A DNA stretch of 64,000 nt from Halorubrum sp. JWXQ-INN 858 (GCF_009806985.1 NZ_WUAX01000008.1:89794-153793); one strand, 5' to 3'. Counted from the stretch's first letter, positions 8,385-18,107 are shown. Numbers and translations are program-made. Notes: generated from the letters alone by a model not told the origin.

Positions 8385-8471
8385 GGATCGAAACCCTCGC
8401 GTGAGACGTCGACGGGTCGAAACCCTCGCGTGAGACGTCGACGAGTCGAAACCCTCGCGTGGACCATCGAC
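8385..8471. repeat. Tandem repeat, 29-bp unit, 3 copies
   Basis: Copies start at 8385, 8414 and 8443, sharing the core TCGAAACCCTCGCGTG; the first two differ at one base. The array sits immediately upstream of the flippase gene's TATA-like element and downstream of the acetamidase gene, so it may separate the two transcripts or form part of the flippase promoter region. Confidence 0.93.
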
Positions 8472-8514
8472 CGGGAGCCGCCCGCCGCTCGGCGCCGCTC
8501 ACGCGGCCAATGGC

Positions 8515-9564
8515 TCACCCGTCCGGGAAGACGCTCTCCGGCATGTACGCCGAGACGGTCCAGTTGGGTGCGTCGACGACTTCGCTGACCTTCAGGTCCA
8601 TCGCCGCCGAACAGAGGATGTACGCCTCCCCCCGCGTGAGGTCACGCTCCTCGTGGAGGTGGTCGATCATGTGTCGCGTCGCCAGCTTCGTCGCCTCCAT
8701 CAGGTCGTCGGCGATCCCGGTCGTCCCGTACATCCGCTCGTCGCGGCCGGTCGGCGTGAACGGTCCGTTCGTCTCGAACTGCGGCTGATCGATCGCCATG
8801 TCCGTCCGTACGGAGAGGCGCGCGGTGACGAACATCGGCGCTTCGATCCCGGTCACGCAGACCTCGCCGTCGCCCTGTGCGGCGTGACAGTCGGCCGTCG
8901 AGAACAGCGCGCCCGCGACCTCGACGGGGAGATACACCGTCGACCCCGCGGTCATGTGCTTGACGTCCATGTTTCCGCCGACGCGCCGCGGCGGGAGCGT
9001 GTCGTGTTCCCCGGCGGCGGCGGGCGCGACGCCGATGACGCCCGGGAAGGGGTCCAGCGGAACCTCGATTCCGTTCACGAACCGCCCCACGTCGCCCTCG
9101 AGGTCCCAGATGTGGACGCCGGCCTCGGGGAACTCCTCGGGGAGCAGCCCGAGCCCCATCTCGCCGGGCAGGTAGCCCGTGTACCCCCAGCCCTTGTGTT
9201 GGAGGTCGAGGAGGTCGACCTGCAGGACGTCGCCGGGCTCCGCGCCCGCGACGGCGACGGGGCCCGTCAGCGGGTGGACGGGGTCGAAGCTCACGTTCGC
9301 GAAGTCGTCGGCGGTCGATTCGACGTCGAGCTGGCGGTCGACGGCGTCGCGGCACTCGAACCGGACGACGTCGCCGGAGTCCACCGTGAGGACCGGATCG
9401 GTCGCGTTGTCCCAGCTGCGGTGGACGTTGTCCTCGGCGTCCGACAGCCGATGATCGACCGTGTACTCCCGCTCCGCCGAGGTCGCGTCCGACTCCGTCG
9501 CTCCCGGTCCCGTCCCCCCCGATCCCGTCGTCCCTGATCCCGCCCCCTGTTCGTGGTGTGTCAT
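8515..9564 (-). CDS. Acetamidase/formamidase family protein
   Basis: This 349-residue protein belongs to the FmdA/AmdA family, zinc-dependent amidases that release ammonia from formamide or acetamide. Visible family landmarks are HRSWDN and GDVVRFECRDA, the glycine-rich VAGAEPGDVLQVDLLDL, RVGGNMDVKHMTAGSTVYL, and FSTADCHAAQGDGEVCVTGIE, which holds the Asp-Cys-His metal/active site. The first 30 residues are a Gly/Thr/Ser-rich, disordered tail and the family core starts near EYTVDHRLSD. A TTTTTAAG element about 30 bases before 9564 supports that start. Substrate specificity cannot be told from sequence. Confidence 0.9.
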   Translation of the reverse strand: MTHHEQGAGSGTTGSGGTGPGATESDATSAEREYTVDHRLSDAEDNVHRSWDNATDPVLTVDSGDVVRFECRDAVDRQLDVESTADDFANVSFDPVHPLTGPVAVAGAEPGDVLQVDLLDLQHKGWGYTGYLPGEMGLGLLPEEFPEAGVHIWDLEGDVGRFVNGIEVPLDPFPGVIGVAPAAAGEHDTLPPRRVGGNMDVKHMTAGSTVYLPVEVAGALFSTADCHAAQGDGEVCVTGIEAPMFVTARLSVRTDMAIDQPQFETNGPFTPTGRDERMYGTTGIADDLMEATKLATRHMIDHLHEERDLTRGEAYILCSAAMDLKVSEVVDAPNWTVSAYMPESVFPDG

Positions 9565-9673
9565 ACGTAATCACGGGTCGATCGCCGGTCACTTAAAAAC
9601 GTTCGTCGCGGTCGGCGAGGGGGATCCGTCGTGTCACCGGTACCGTTATGACCGTGGTATGGAATATCGTGTC

Positions 9674-10120
9674 ATGTCATCGGATCCTGCCAGCCCGATC
9701 CACTTCGTCGTCGAGTGGGGCGGCACCCGGGTCGGCTGCACGAGGGTCTCCGGGCTCGAGATCGCTCACGACGTCGTCGCCTACCGCGAGGGCTCCTCGC
9801 CGGAGTACGGCGACCGAACGATGCCCGGACGCCCACGGTACGCGAACCTCGTCCTCGAGCGCGGGGTGTCCCCCGGCGACAACGAGTTCTACGAGTGGGT
9901 GAACACGGTCCGGCTCGGAACGGTCGAACGACGGAACGTCACCGTCTCGCTGCTCGACGCCGAGCACGATCCCACGGTGGTGTGGAAGGTGAAGAACGCG
10001 TGGCCGGTCCGGCTCGCCGGACCGACGCTCGATTCGCGGGAGAACGGCGTCGCGACCGAGACCCTCGAGCTCGCACACGAGGGGTACGCGGTCGAATCGG
10101 TCGGCGGCGACCGGAAGTGA
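9674..10120 (+). CDS. Phage/contractile-injection-type tail tube protein (gp19 family), orphan
   Basis: The 148-residue protein matches the T4 gp19-like tail-tube family along its whole length. Landmarks are VSGLEIAHDVVAYREG, SPEYGDRTMPGRPRYANLVL, ERGVSPGDNEFYEWV, GTVERRNVTVSLLD, KNAWPVRLAGPTLD and VATETLELAHEGYAVE. In phages and extracellular contractile injection systems such subunits stack as hexameric rings to form the inner tube. Here there is no sheath, baseplate, spike, LysM or ATPase gene nearby. The ATG at 9674 is preferred over that at 9659 because the TATA-like TACCGTTATG lies 28 bases upstream. The neighbouring 137-residue gene begins 7 bases later and is probably co-transcribed. 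Confidence 0.88.
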   Translation: MSSDPASPIHFVVEWGGTRVGCTRVSGLEIAHDVVAYREGSSPEYGDRTMPGRPRYANLVLERGVSPGDNEFYEWVNTVRLGTVERRNVTVSLLDAEHDPTVVWKVKNAWPVRLAGPTLDSRENGVATETLELAHEGYAVESVGGDRK

Positions 10121-10126
10121 CCGACG

Positions 10127-10540
10127 GTGGCGTTCGACGCCCTCCGACGCCGGCTGTTCGGCGCGCCCGACGTGGTCGTCTCGCTCGACGCCGAGCGCGG
10201 GGTGCTGTTGCTCGTCGTCGAGAACGTCGGCCCCCGTGCCGCCCACGACGTCGCCGTCTCGCTCGATCCCGGGTGGGCCGCCGTGGCGTTCGACGCCGAG
10301 CCCGGGGCGTCGAACCCGTTCGAGACGGTCGGCGTCGTCCCGCCGGGGAGCCGGTTCCGGACCGTGCTCGCGCCCCGTGACGGGTACGACGGCCCGCGAA
10401 CCTTCGAGTCACACGTCAGGTACCGCGACGACCGCGGCCACGTCCGTGAGACGCGGGCGACGCAAACGCCGACGGCGTTCGGTCGGCTCCGCGATCCGGG
10501 CTCGCCGAGGAGTGAACCCGACCGTCGACCGTATGGCTGA
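10127..10540 (+). CDS. Small CARDB-like beta-sandwich protein
   Basis: The 137-residue product starts at a GTG 6 bases after the tail-tube stop. The segment VVSLDAERGVLLLVVENVGP, then AAHDVAVSLDPG and the later TVLAPRDGYDGP and FESHVRYRDDRGH, reads like one immunoglobulin-like CARDB or DUF11-type repeat, usually an adhesion or interaction module. There is no signal peptide, so it is probably cytoplasmic or travels with its neighbour. The final residues (DRRPYG) and the stop codon are part of a 19-bp tandem repeat, so the C-terminus may vary between strains. Function unknown; tight linkage to the tail-tube gene is the main clue. Confidence 0.68.
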   Translation: MAFDALRRRLFGAPDVVVSLDAERGVLLLVVENVGPRAAHDVAVSLDPGWAAVAFDAEPGASNPFETVGVVPPGSRFRTVLAPRDGYDGPRTFESHVRYRDDRGHVRETRATQTPTAFGRLRDPGSPRSEPDRRPYG

Positions 10541-10565
10541 CCGTCGACCGTATGGCTGACCGTCG
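10521..10565. repeat. Tandem repeat, 19-bp unit, 2 copies plus a partial, including a stop codon
   Basis: Copies of ACCGTCGACCGTATGGCTG begin at 10521 and 10540, then a partial. The first copy encodes the end of the CARDB-like gene, whose TGA spans the junction at 10538-10540. Confidence 0.92.
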
Positions 10566-10603
10566 GCGACCTCTCTCCGACCCCCAGAACGGTCCCGCTC
10601 CGC

Positions 10604-11842
10604 CTACGCGGGGTCGAACAGCTCCTCGCCCTCCACCATGTGCGCCTCGACGGCGTCCATGTCGAGGGTGACGCCGAGGCCGGGCCGCTCGGGGATCTCG
10701 ATGTAGCCGTCCTCGATGACGTCCTCCTCGACGAGATCGCCCCACCAGCCGAGCTCGTAGGAGTGGTACTCGACGGCCAGCGAGTTCGGGACGGCCGCGC
10801 CGACGTGTGCGGCGGCCATCGTCGCGACCGGCGAGGAGACGTTGTGCATCGCGACCGGGACGTAGTACTGGTTGGCGACGTCCGCGATCTTGCGGGTCTC
10901 GCGCATGCCGCCGACCTTCGGCAGGTCCGGTGCGATGATGTCGACCGCCTGGTTCTCGATGAGGCGGCGCTCCTCGGTGACGCGGTACCGGTTCTCGCCG
11001 ACGGCGATGGGCGTGACCGTGGACTTCGTGACCTCCTCCTGGACCTCGAGGTTCTCCGGCGGTACGGGGTCCTCGAGCCACCACACGTCGTACTCCTCGA
11101 GGGCGGCGGCGAGCCGCTTTGCCGAGCCGCCCGAGAACGTCCAGTGACAGTCGAACGCGACGTCCGCCTTGTCCTTCACCCGTTCGGTCACCGTCTCGAC
11201 GATCTCGGCCTTGTGACGGATCTCGCCGGGGCGGAGGTGGCGGTTCGCGCGGTCCTTCTCCAGGCCGCTCGGCACGTCGAGGTCGAACTTCAGGGCGTCG
11301 TAGCCGAGCTCGTCGACGACGCGTTCGGCCTCGTCGGCACACGCCTCGGGGTCGGCCTCCTCCTCGGTGTGGCAGTCACAGTAGACGCGCATCTCGTCGC
11401 GGTACTTCCCGCCGAGCAGCTGGTAGGCGGGAACGTCGAGGATCTTCCCCGCGAGGTCGTGTAACGCCACCTCGATGCCGGAGATCGCGGTGACGGTGAC
11501 GCCCTCGACGGAGCCCTCGCCGGACATCTTCTGGATCAGGTGTTCGTATAGCCGGTCGATGTCGAGGGGGTTCTCGCCGACGACGAACGGCTTCATCCGC
11601 TCGATGAGCTCCGGAACGCCCGCGCCCCAGTACGCCTCGCCGGTCCCGACGACGCCGGCGTCAGTGTAGACGCGGACGAGCGTCCACGGGAAGTTGCCGT
11701 CGACCATCGTCGTCTGTACGTCCGTGATCTCCACGTCGCGCCCGCCGCCCCGCGAGCCCGTCACGCCCATCGTCTCCCCGGAGAGCTCCCGCATCGTGTA
11801 CTCCGCGTTCGGGTCGTGTAGCGACTCGTAGTTCCGGCTCAT
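10604..11842 (-). CDS. Mandelate racemase/enolase-superfamily dehydratase, probable D-gluconate dehydratase
   Basis: The 412-residue protein has the capping domain and TIM barrel of the mandelate racemase/muconate lactonizing group. The metal-ligand strands are visible as VAFDCHWTFSG, WWLEDPVPPEN and PIAVGENRYRV, preceded by the KFDLDVP strand; the late MHNVSSPVATMAA contributes the barrel's last catalytic region. Sequence style and length match the haloarchaeal enzyme assigned as D-gluconate dehydratase of the semi-phosphorylative Entner-Doudoroff pathway, which forms 2-keto-3-deoxygluconate. The older label RspA-like is the same family. No KDG kinase or aldolase gene lies beside it, so the exact sugar acid is inferred. 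Confidence 0.85.
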   Translation of the reverse strand: MSRNYESLHDPNAEYTMRELSGETMGVTGSRGGGRDVEITDVQTTMVDGNFPWTLVRVYTDAGVVGTGEAYWGAGVPELIERMKPFVVGENPLDIDRLYEHLIQKMSGEGSVEGVTVTAISGIEVALHDLAGKILDVPAYQLLGGKYRDEMRVYCDCHTEEEADPEACADEAERVVDELGYDALKFDLDVPSGLEKDRANRHLRPGEIRHKAEIVETVTERVKDKADVAFDCHWTFSGGSAKRLAAALEEYDVWWLEDPVPPENLEVQEEVTKSTVTPIAVGENRYRVTEERRLIENQAVDIIAPDLPKVGGMRETRKIADVANQYYVPVAMHNVSSPVATMAAAHVGAAVPNSLAVEYHSYELGWWGDLVEEDVIEDGYIEIPERPGLGVTLDMDAVEAHMVEGEELFDPA

Positions 11843-11958
11843 GCGTGACGATTCATTCGCACCGAAGTAAACGTTTATGCTCAGCCCCCCGAGTCGGTCG
11901 GAATCGCTCGCAGGACGACGACGCGGTGTTTTTCATCCCGGCACCGCGAACGGAACGC

Positions 11959-12480
11959 ATGGTCGAGATCACCGAATCGCTGTCGTGTCTCTATACGGGA
12001 TCGATCGAGCGGAACGCGGACGGGGAGTACGTCGTCCGGGTCCCGTCGCGGGAGGTCGAACACGGGACCGTCGACCTCGGCGGGACGTATCGGGTCGCGC
12101 TGATCGCTCGCGACGACGCCGGGTCGACGTCGGAGGGATCGCCGCTGAAAGGGTCAACGTCGGGGGGGTCGACGTCGGGAGGCTCGAGGGCTACGGGACG
12201 GACCACCGCAGCGGGAGCGGACGGGAACGACGCGGCGACGAACGGGAACCGTGGGTCCGGTGGAGCGCGGTCCCGGACCGCGTCGTCCGGGCCGCCGGTG
12301 TCCGAGGGTGACGTCCGGGACGTCACCATCGAAACCCTGGGCGACAAGGGCGACGGGATCGCGAAGATCGAGCGCGGGTACGTCGTCATCGTTCCGGACT
12401 CGGAGCTCGGCGACGAGGTCACGGTGGAGATCACGAGCGTTCGCGACAACGTCTCGTTCGCGACCGTGCTCGACGAGTAG
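11959..12480 (+). CDS. TRAM-domain RNA-binding protein
   Basis: The 173-residue protein starts at MVEITESLSCLYTGSIE (ATG 11959); upstream in-frame sequence is not protein-like. It has three parts: an N-terminal segment (1-55) typical of haloarchaeal TRAM proteins (VVRVPSREVEHGTVDLGGTY), a Gly/Ser/Thr linker with small GSTSGG repeats (about 60-110), and a C-terminal TRAM domain (DVTIETLGDKGDGIAKIE, VPDSELGDEVTVEI, NVSFATVL). TRAM is a small OB-like RNA-binding barrel; archaeal TRAM proteins have been proposed as RNA chaperones. This linker is longer than I would expect for the family, and it is the likeliest site for strain variation. Confidence 0.87.
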   Translation: MVEITESLSCLYTGSIERNADGEYVVRVPSREVEHGTVDLGGTYRVALIARDDAGSTSEGSPLKGSTSGGSTSGGSRATGRTTAAGADGNDAATNGNRGSGGARSRTASSGPPVSEGDVRDVTIETLGDKGDGIAKIERGYVVIVPDSELGDEVTVEITSVRDNVSFATVLDE

Positions 12481-12530
12481 CCCCGCTCGCGACCCTGCGA
12501 TCGACCCGTGTCGACCGCCGTCGCTACCGA

Positions 12531-13613
12531 CTACGAGAACAGCCGTCGGAGGTGTTCGCGGGAGAAGAACGAGGTCGGCTCGTCCATGTGGACGCCGATC
12601 TCGCCGGAGAGCGCCCACAGCCCGACGTGTTGAACGGGCTCCGGGAGCGAGTAGCACGCACGTATCGCCTTCCCGAGACGGATCTCCGTCGCGAGCGCGT
12701 CGCGCCACCCGGCCTCGTAGTCGGCGAGCGTCGACGGGTCGGTCGGATCGATCGTCCGCGCGGCGACGTCCGCGGCGGTCATCCCGTAGCGGATCCCGCC
12801 GCCCGTGAACGGCTTCGTCTGCGCGGCGGCGTCGCCGATCAGGAAGACGCGGTCGGTCGTCACGCGGTCGGGCGGCCCGATCGGGATCGCGCCCGAGCAG
12901 AACCGGTCGGTCGTCACGTCGTAGGCGTCGGTGAGCCGGTCGAACAGCGCTGAGACGTCGTCCCCGGGCGGGGCCGCCAGCCCGTACTCGACGCCGGCGT
13001 CGCCGCGCGGGATCCGCCAGGCGAAGAAGCCGGGCGCGGTGAGGTGGACGTCGACGAAATCGCCGTCGTCCGGATCCTCGTCGAACGCCAACACGCCGTG
13101 GAGCAGCTCGTCCGGCTCGTCGAGGCCGACCGCGCGCCGGACGCGGGAGGTCGGGCCGTCACAGCCCGCGACCATCCGCGCCTCGACCCGCTCGGTGTCG
13201 CCGTCGGCGACGCTGACCTCGAGGACGACCCGATCGGCCCGTTCGTCGACCCCGACGACGGTGTGGCCCTCGCGGAGGTCCGCGCCCGCGTCGCGCGCGC
13301 AGTCCGCGAGGGTCAGGTCGAGTCCGACGCGGTCGATGACGTTCGACACTTCCTCCTCTTTATAAAAGGGGTACGAGCGGGAGTCCGGCCCGCCGACGTG
13401 AAACCGCGCCCCGTACACGCGGTTCTGGAACAGCTCGTCGCGCGCCTCCTCGGGGACGAACTCCCAGACGTCCGTGGAAACGTGACCCGAGCAGGCCAGC
13501 GGGGTCCCGACGGAGCCCTTCTCGAGGACGACGACGTCGTGTCCGGACTCGGCGGCCCGGCGCGCGAACCGCGACCCGGCCGGTCCCGCACCGACGACGG
13601 CGAGATCGTACAT
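12531..13613 (-). CDS. Geranylgeranyl reductase family FAD-dependent oxidoreductase
   Basis: A 360-residue flavoprotein. The N-terminal dinucleotide fold is YDLAVVGAGPAGSRFARRAA, followed by VVLEKGSVGTPLACSGHVS, in which the cysteine and histidine are typical of archaeal geranylgeranyl reductases. Later come DGPTSRVRRAVG and the second FAD motif FLIGDAAAQTKPFTGGGIRYG. Family members saturate the isoprenoid chains of archaeal lipids or of quinones. Several paralogues occur per haloarchaeal genome, so the substrate of this one is open. A TATA-like CGTTTATAACG about 28 bases before the ATG at 13613 supports the start. Confidence 0.9.
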   Translation of the reverse strand: MYDLAVVGAGPAGSRFARRAAESGHDVVVLEKGSVGTPLACSGHVSTDVWEFVPEEARDELFQNRVYGARFHVGGPDSRSYPFYKEEEVSNVIDRVGLDLTLADCARDAGADLREGHTVVGVDERADRVVLEVSVADGDTERVEARMVAGCDGPTSRVRRAVGLDEPDELLHGVLAFDEDPDDGDFVDVHLTAPGFFAWRIPRGDAGVEYGLAAPPGDDVSALFDRLTDAYDVTTDRFCSGAIPIGPPDRVTTDRVFLIGDAAAQTKPFTGGGIRYGMTAADVAARTIDPTDPSTLADYEAGWRDALATEIRLGKAIRACYSLPEPVQHVGLWALSGEIGVHMDEPTSFFSREHLRRLFS

Positions 13614-13654
13614 GTCGGTTCCAAACGCGGTCGAGCGTTATAAACGGCCGCCGT

Positions 13655-13735
13655 CAGCGTCGATCGGCCGACCGTTCTCAGCGTCGACCAGGAAAACCGT
13701 CCTCAGCGTCGACCAGCAAACCGTCCTCAGCGCTG
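13655..13735. repeat. Tandem repeat, 24-25-bp unit, about 3.3 copies, repeating a stop-codon context
   Basis: Units begin CAGCGTCGA at 13655, 13679 and 13704, with a partial at 13728. Read on the reverse strand each carries GCTGAGGACGG or a close variant, the same sequence that surrounds the TGA (13727-13729) of the DUF255 gene. Confidence 0.9.
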
Positions 13736-15907
13736 ATCGGCCAGCCACGCGAGCGCGGCGTCGAGGTCGGTCTCCGGCGACGAGCAGGTGGCCCCCGTGC
13801 AGGCGTACACCGTCGCCTCGCCGTCGGTCGCGTCCCGCCCCGCCCATATCGGCGGGGCCTCCGCGAGCCCGAGCCGGTCGAGCCAGTCGTCGAGACCGGC
13901 CTCGCTCGGCGGCCGGCGCGCCACGACCACGTCCGGCAGGAACCGCTCACCGATCGTCTGCCGCCACGCGTCCGGGACCCGTTCGGCGGCGATCGTCAGC
14001 TCCGTCCCGCCGTCGGCGACGCGGTCGGCCGCCCTGACGAGCGAGACGTGTTCGAGAGGGTTCGCACGGATCCGGTCCGCGTGGGTCGCGAGCACCGACT
14101 CCGCGATCCCCCGGAACCGCCGATCGGTTCGGAACCCGTCGAGCGCCGCGAGCGTGTCCACGGCGACGCCGAGGCTCGACGGCGTCGACCGATCGGCGAA
14201 CTCCTGCGGCCGCGCGAAGAGGTGGTCATCGGGGGCGGCCCCGGCTCCGGTCCCGGTCCCGGCCCCATCACCCGGCTCGCGAGTGAAGTAGAGCGTGCCG
14301 TCGTCGGCGTCGTGAAAGGCGTCGACCAGCCCGTCGGCGAGGTCGAGCGCGAACCCGAGGTGGTCTACGTCGCCGGTCACGCCGTACGCGTCCAGCGCGC
14401 CGCGCGCGAGGAAGGCGTAGTCGTCGAGGTACCCCGGCGCGCTCACGTCGCCGTCGAGCCAGCGCCGCGCGAGCTCGCCGGTTCCCTCGTCGTACAGCCG
14501 ATCGCGGCAGCACCCGAGTGCCTCGGCGGCGATGTCGCCGTACCGCTCGCCGAGCGTCCACCCGGCGGCGGCGAACGCGGAGATCGCCCGCCCGTTCCAC
14601 GCCGCGATCACCTTCTCGTCGCGGGCGGGCCGCGGGCGGGTCTCGCGGGCCTCGAAGAGCTCGCGACGCGCACCCATCAGGATCTCCCGGAGCTCGTCCC
14701 TCGATCGCCCGTGCTCGGACTCGAGCGACGCCATCGAGGTCGCGATGGTGGGGACGGTCGTGCCGCGCTCGAAGTTCCCGCCCGGGCGGATCCCGTACCG
14801 GTCCTTCGCCACGGACGCCGCCGTCGAGTCGAGGACGTCGTCGACCTCCGCGGGCGTCCAGACGTAGAACGCGCCCTCGGTCGGCTCGTCCCCGCCGCCG
14901 CGGCCCGCCGGCGGTCGGCTCCGCGCGTCGAGGGTCGCGAAGAACCCGCCGTCCTCGTGGCGGAGCTCGCGGTCGAGGAAGGCGAGCGACTCGGCGGCCA
15001 CCCGCGCGTACGAGGGGTCGCCGGTGAGGCGGTAGCCGTCGAGATAGGTCGCGGGCAGCTCCGCGTTGTCGTACAGCATCTTCTCGAAGTGGGGGATCGT
15101 CCAGTCGCGATCGACCGCGTACCGGTGGAAGCCGCCCCCGATCTGGTCGTACATCCCGCCGGAGGCCATCGCGTCGAGGGTCCCCGTCGCGGCCGTCGCC
15201 AGCGCGTCCTGACCGGTCCGCCCGTACGCGCGCAACAGCAGACCGATCCGTCCCGGCATCGGGAACTTCGGCCCGTTCGTGCCGAACCCGCCGTGGCCGT
15301 CGTCGTACCCGCGGACGGCCGCGGCGGCGGCGTCGTCGAGGAGGCCGGGCTCCGGGGGATCGCCCGGCGCGTCGGGGAGGGACTCCAGCTCGTCGCGCGC
15401 GCTCGCGCTCCATTGGTCGGCGCGCCGTTCCATCTCGGCGCGCTGTTCGGGGTCCGCCCACGAGTCGGCGATCCGTCGGCAGAGGTCGGTGAAGCCGGGG
15501 CGGTTCCCGCGGGACGCCGGCGGGAAGTATGTGCCCACGTAGAACGGCTTCCCGTCCGGCGTACACCACGCGGAGAGGGGCCAGCCGCCGCCGCCGGTAA
15601 CGAGCTGACAGACCGTCATGAACGTGCTGTCGACGTCGGGCCGCTCCTCGCGGTCGACCTTGACGGGGACGAACGACTCGTTGAGGACCGCCGCGACCGA
15701 CTCGTCGGCGAAGCTCTCCTCCGCCATGACGTGACACCAGTGACAGGCGGCGTAGCCGATGGAGACGAACAGCGGGGCGTCGTGTTCGCGGGCGCGCTCG
15801 AACGCGTCGTCGCCCCACGGCTGCCAGTTGACGGGGTTGTCGGCGTGCTGCCGAAGGTAGGGGCTGGCCTCCTCGTCCAACCGGTTTCGGTCGGTCGGCT
15901 GTGACAT
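13727..15907 (-). CDS. DUF255 thioredoxin-fold protein (YyaL/SPATA20 family)
   Basis: The 726-residue protein has an N-terminal thioredoxin-like domain (about 1-170) that starts with the family signature NRLDEEASPYLRQHADNPVNW and has the redox motif AACHWCHVM with two cysteines. The rest is an alpha/alpha-barrel resembling N-acylglucosamine epimerases and cellulase folds (HFEKMLYDNAELPATYLDGY and GALDAYGVTG are visible). The family occurs from bacteria to animals but its reaction is not established. A TATA-like GTTTTTGACC about 27 bases upstream supports the ATG at 15907. The stop codon sits in a tandem repeat. Confidence 0.93.
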   Translation of the reverse strand: MSQPTDRNRLDEEASPYLRQHADNPVNWQPWGDDAFERAREHDAPLFVSIGYAACHWCHVMAEESFADESVAAVLNESFVPVKVDREERPDVDSTFMTVCQLVTGGGGWPLSAWCTPDGKPFYVGTYFPPASRGNRPGFTDLCRRIADSWADPEQRAEMERRADQWSASARDELESLPDAPGDPPEPGLLDDAAAAAVRGYDDGHGGFGTNGPKFPMPGRIGLLLRAYGRTGQDALATAATGTLDAMASGGMYDQIGGGFHRYAVDRDWTIPHFEKMLYDNAELPATYLDGYRLTGDPSYARVAAESLAFLDRELRHEDGGFFATLDARSRPPAGRGGGDEPTEGAFYVWTPAEVDDVLDSTAASVAKDRYGIRPGGNFERGTTVPTIATSMASLESEHGRSRDELREILMGARRELFEARETRPRPARDEKVIAAWNGRAISAFAAAGWTLGERYGDIAAEALGCCRDRLYDEGTGELARRWLDGDVSAPGYLDDYAFLARGALDAYGVTGDVDHLGFALDLADGLVDAFHDADDGTLYFTREPGDGAGTGTGAGAAPDDHLFARPQEFADRSTPSSLGVAVDTLAALDGFRTDRRFRGIAESVLATHADRIRANPLEHVSLVRAADRVADGGTELTIAAERVPDAWRQTIGERFLPDVVVARRPPSEAGLDDWLDRLGLAEAPPIWAGRDATDGEATVYACTGATCSSPETDLDAALAWLADQR

Positions 15908-16020
15908 ACCCGTAATTGGCCCGCCCCGGTCAAAAACCCGTCACACCGCGTCGCGGCCGCGATCGCCTGACTCTCAAGAATGCACATAACCGTGCCCAAA
16001 CACCCGGATCGAGACGGGAA

Positions 16021-16029
16021 GGTTTACAC
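16021..16029 (+). promoter_or_regulatory. TATA-like element of purD
   Basis: GGTTTACAC is centred 28 bases before the purD ATG at 16053, and no Shine-Dalgarno site is present, so the transcript is probably leaderless. Confidence 0.55.
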
Positions 16030-16052
16030 TACCGTGCGCATATCCGTCGGGT

Positions 16053-17336
<1,284 letters not shown>

Positions 17337-17450
17337 CCGCCGACCGCGACGACCGCGACGACTGCGACGGCGACACTCCAACACCCGGCGCCCCCACGAT
17401 CCGCTACCCCGGCACGGACCCTTTTAAGCACGCCCGGCGAACCCCCACCC

Positions 17451-18107
17451 GTGAGCGACGAGCGCGACGACGACCGGGGAACCGCTGGGGCGGACGGATC
17501 GACGGCGAGCGACGGGGAGGCGAATAGCGCGGGGGCGGGCGGCGAGGACGCAGCGACCGCGGACACCGCGGGAGCCGCGGGTACCGCGCCCGAATCGACC
17601 GGTCGGCGCGACCGACTGGAGCGGCACCCGACGCCGGGGACGCGGAACTCGCTGTGGTCGTGGCCGGCCGCGAAGTCGCCGCTGGCGGTGATGCGTAACT
17701 ACCTCGTCATCGTGCTCGCGCGCGTCTCGCCGAGCCTCCGGCTGAAGAACTGGCTCCTGTCCCGGATCGGCGTCACGGTCGGGACCGGGGTCGCGTGGGG
17801 GTTGGAGTCGACGCCCGACGTGTTCTGGCCCGAGCGCGTCACGGTCGGCGACGACGCCATCGTCGGCTACGACGCGACGCTGCTGTGTCACGAGTTCCTC
17901 CAGGCGGAGTACCGCCTCGGCGACGTCGTCGTCGAGGACCGCGCGATGATCGGCGCGGGGGCGGTCGTGCTACCGGGGGTGACGATCGGCGAGGGCGCAC
18001 GGGTCGCCGCCAACTCGCTGGTCGCCGACGACGTCCCGCCGCACACGACGGTCGCGGGGGTCCCGGCGACGGTCGTTTCGGCGAAATCGGGCGTGGACGA
18101 CGATTGA
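17451..18107 (+). CDS. Left-handed beta-helix acyltransferase (maltose/galactoside O-acetyltransferase type)
   Basis: The 218-residue product starts at a GTG. The first about 60 residues are acidic, Gly/Ala-rich and look disordered. A hydrophobic segment (MRNYLVIVLARVSPSLRLKN) follows, then the hexapeptide-repeat beta-helix (ERVTVGDDAIVGYDATLL, VVEDRAMIGAGAVVLPGVTI, GARVAANSLVADDVPPHTTV) ending in the AGVPATVV cap. Such proteins acetylate sugars or other small acceptors using acyl-CoA. A TTTTAAG element about 28 bases upstream supports the GTG start. The acceptor is unknown; glycosyltransferase genes lie 1-3 kb downstream. Confidence 0.87.
   Translation: MSDERDDDRGTAGADGSTASDGEANSAGAGGEDAATADTAGAAGTAPESTGRRDRLERHPTPGTRNSLWSWPAAKSPLAVMRNYLVIVLARVSPSLRLKNWLLSRIGVTVGTGVAWGLESTPDVFWPERVTVGDDAIVGYDATLLCHEFLQAEYRLGDVVVEDRAMIGAGAVVLPGVTIGEGARVAANSLVADDVPPHTTVAGVPATVVSAKSGVDDD

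Noticed and set aside
9674..10120. Prophage or complete contractile injection system
   Set aside because: Only the tube protein is present. Flanking genes are ordinary metabolism and no integrase, capsid, sheath or baseplate gene is visible.
14048..15904. Long open frame on the plus strand over the DUF255 gene (and similar ones at 45478-46713, 30408-32051 and 54908-56839)
   Set aside because: In DNA this GC-rich the opposite strand rarely meets a stop. These frames have arginine/glutamate-rich, repetitive composition and no family motifs, while the opposite strand holds clear genes.
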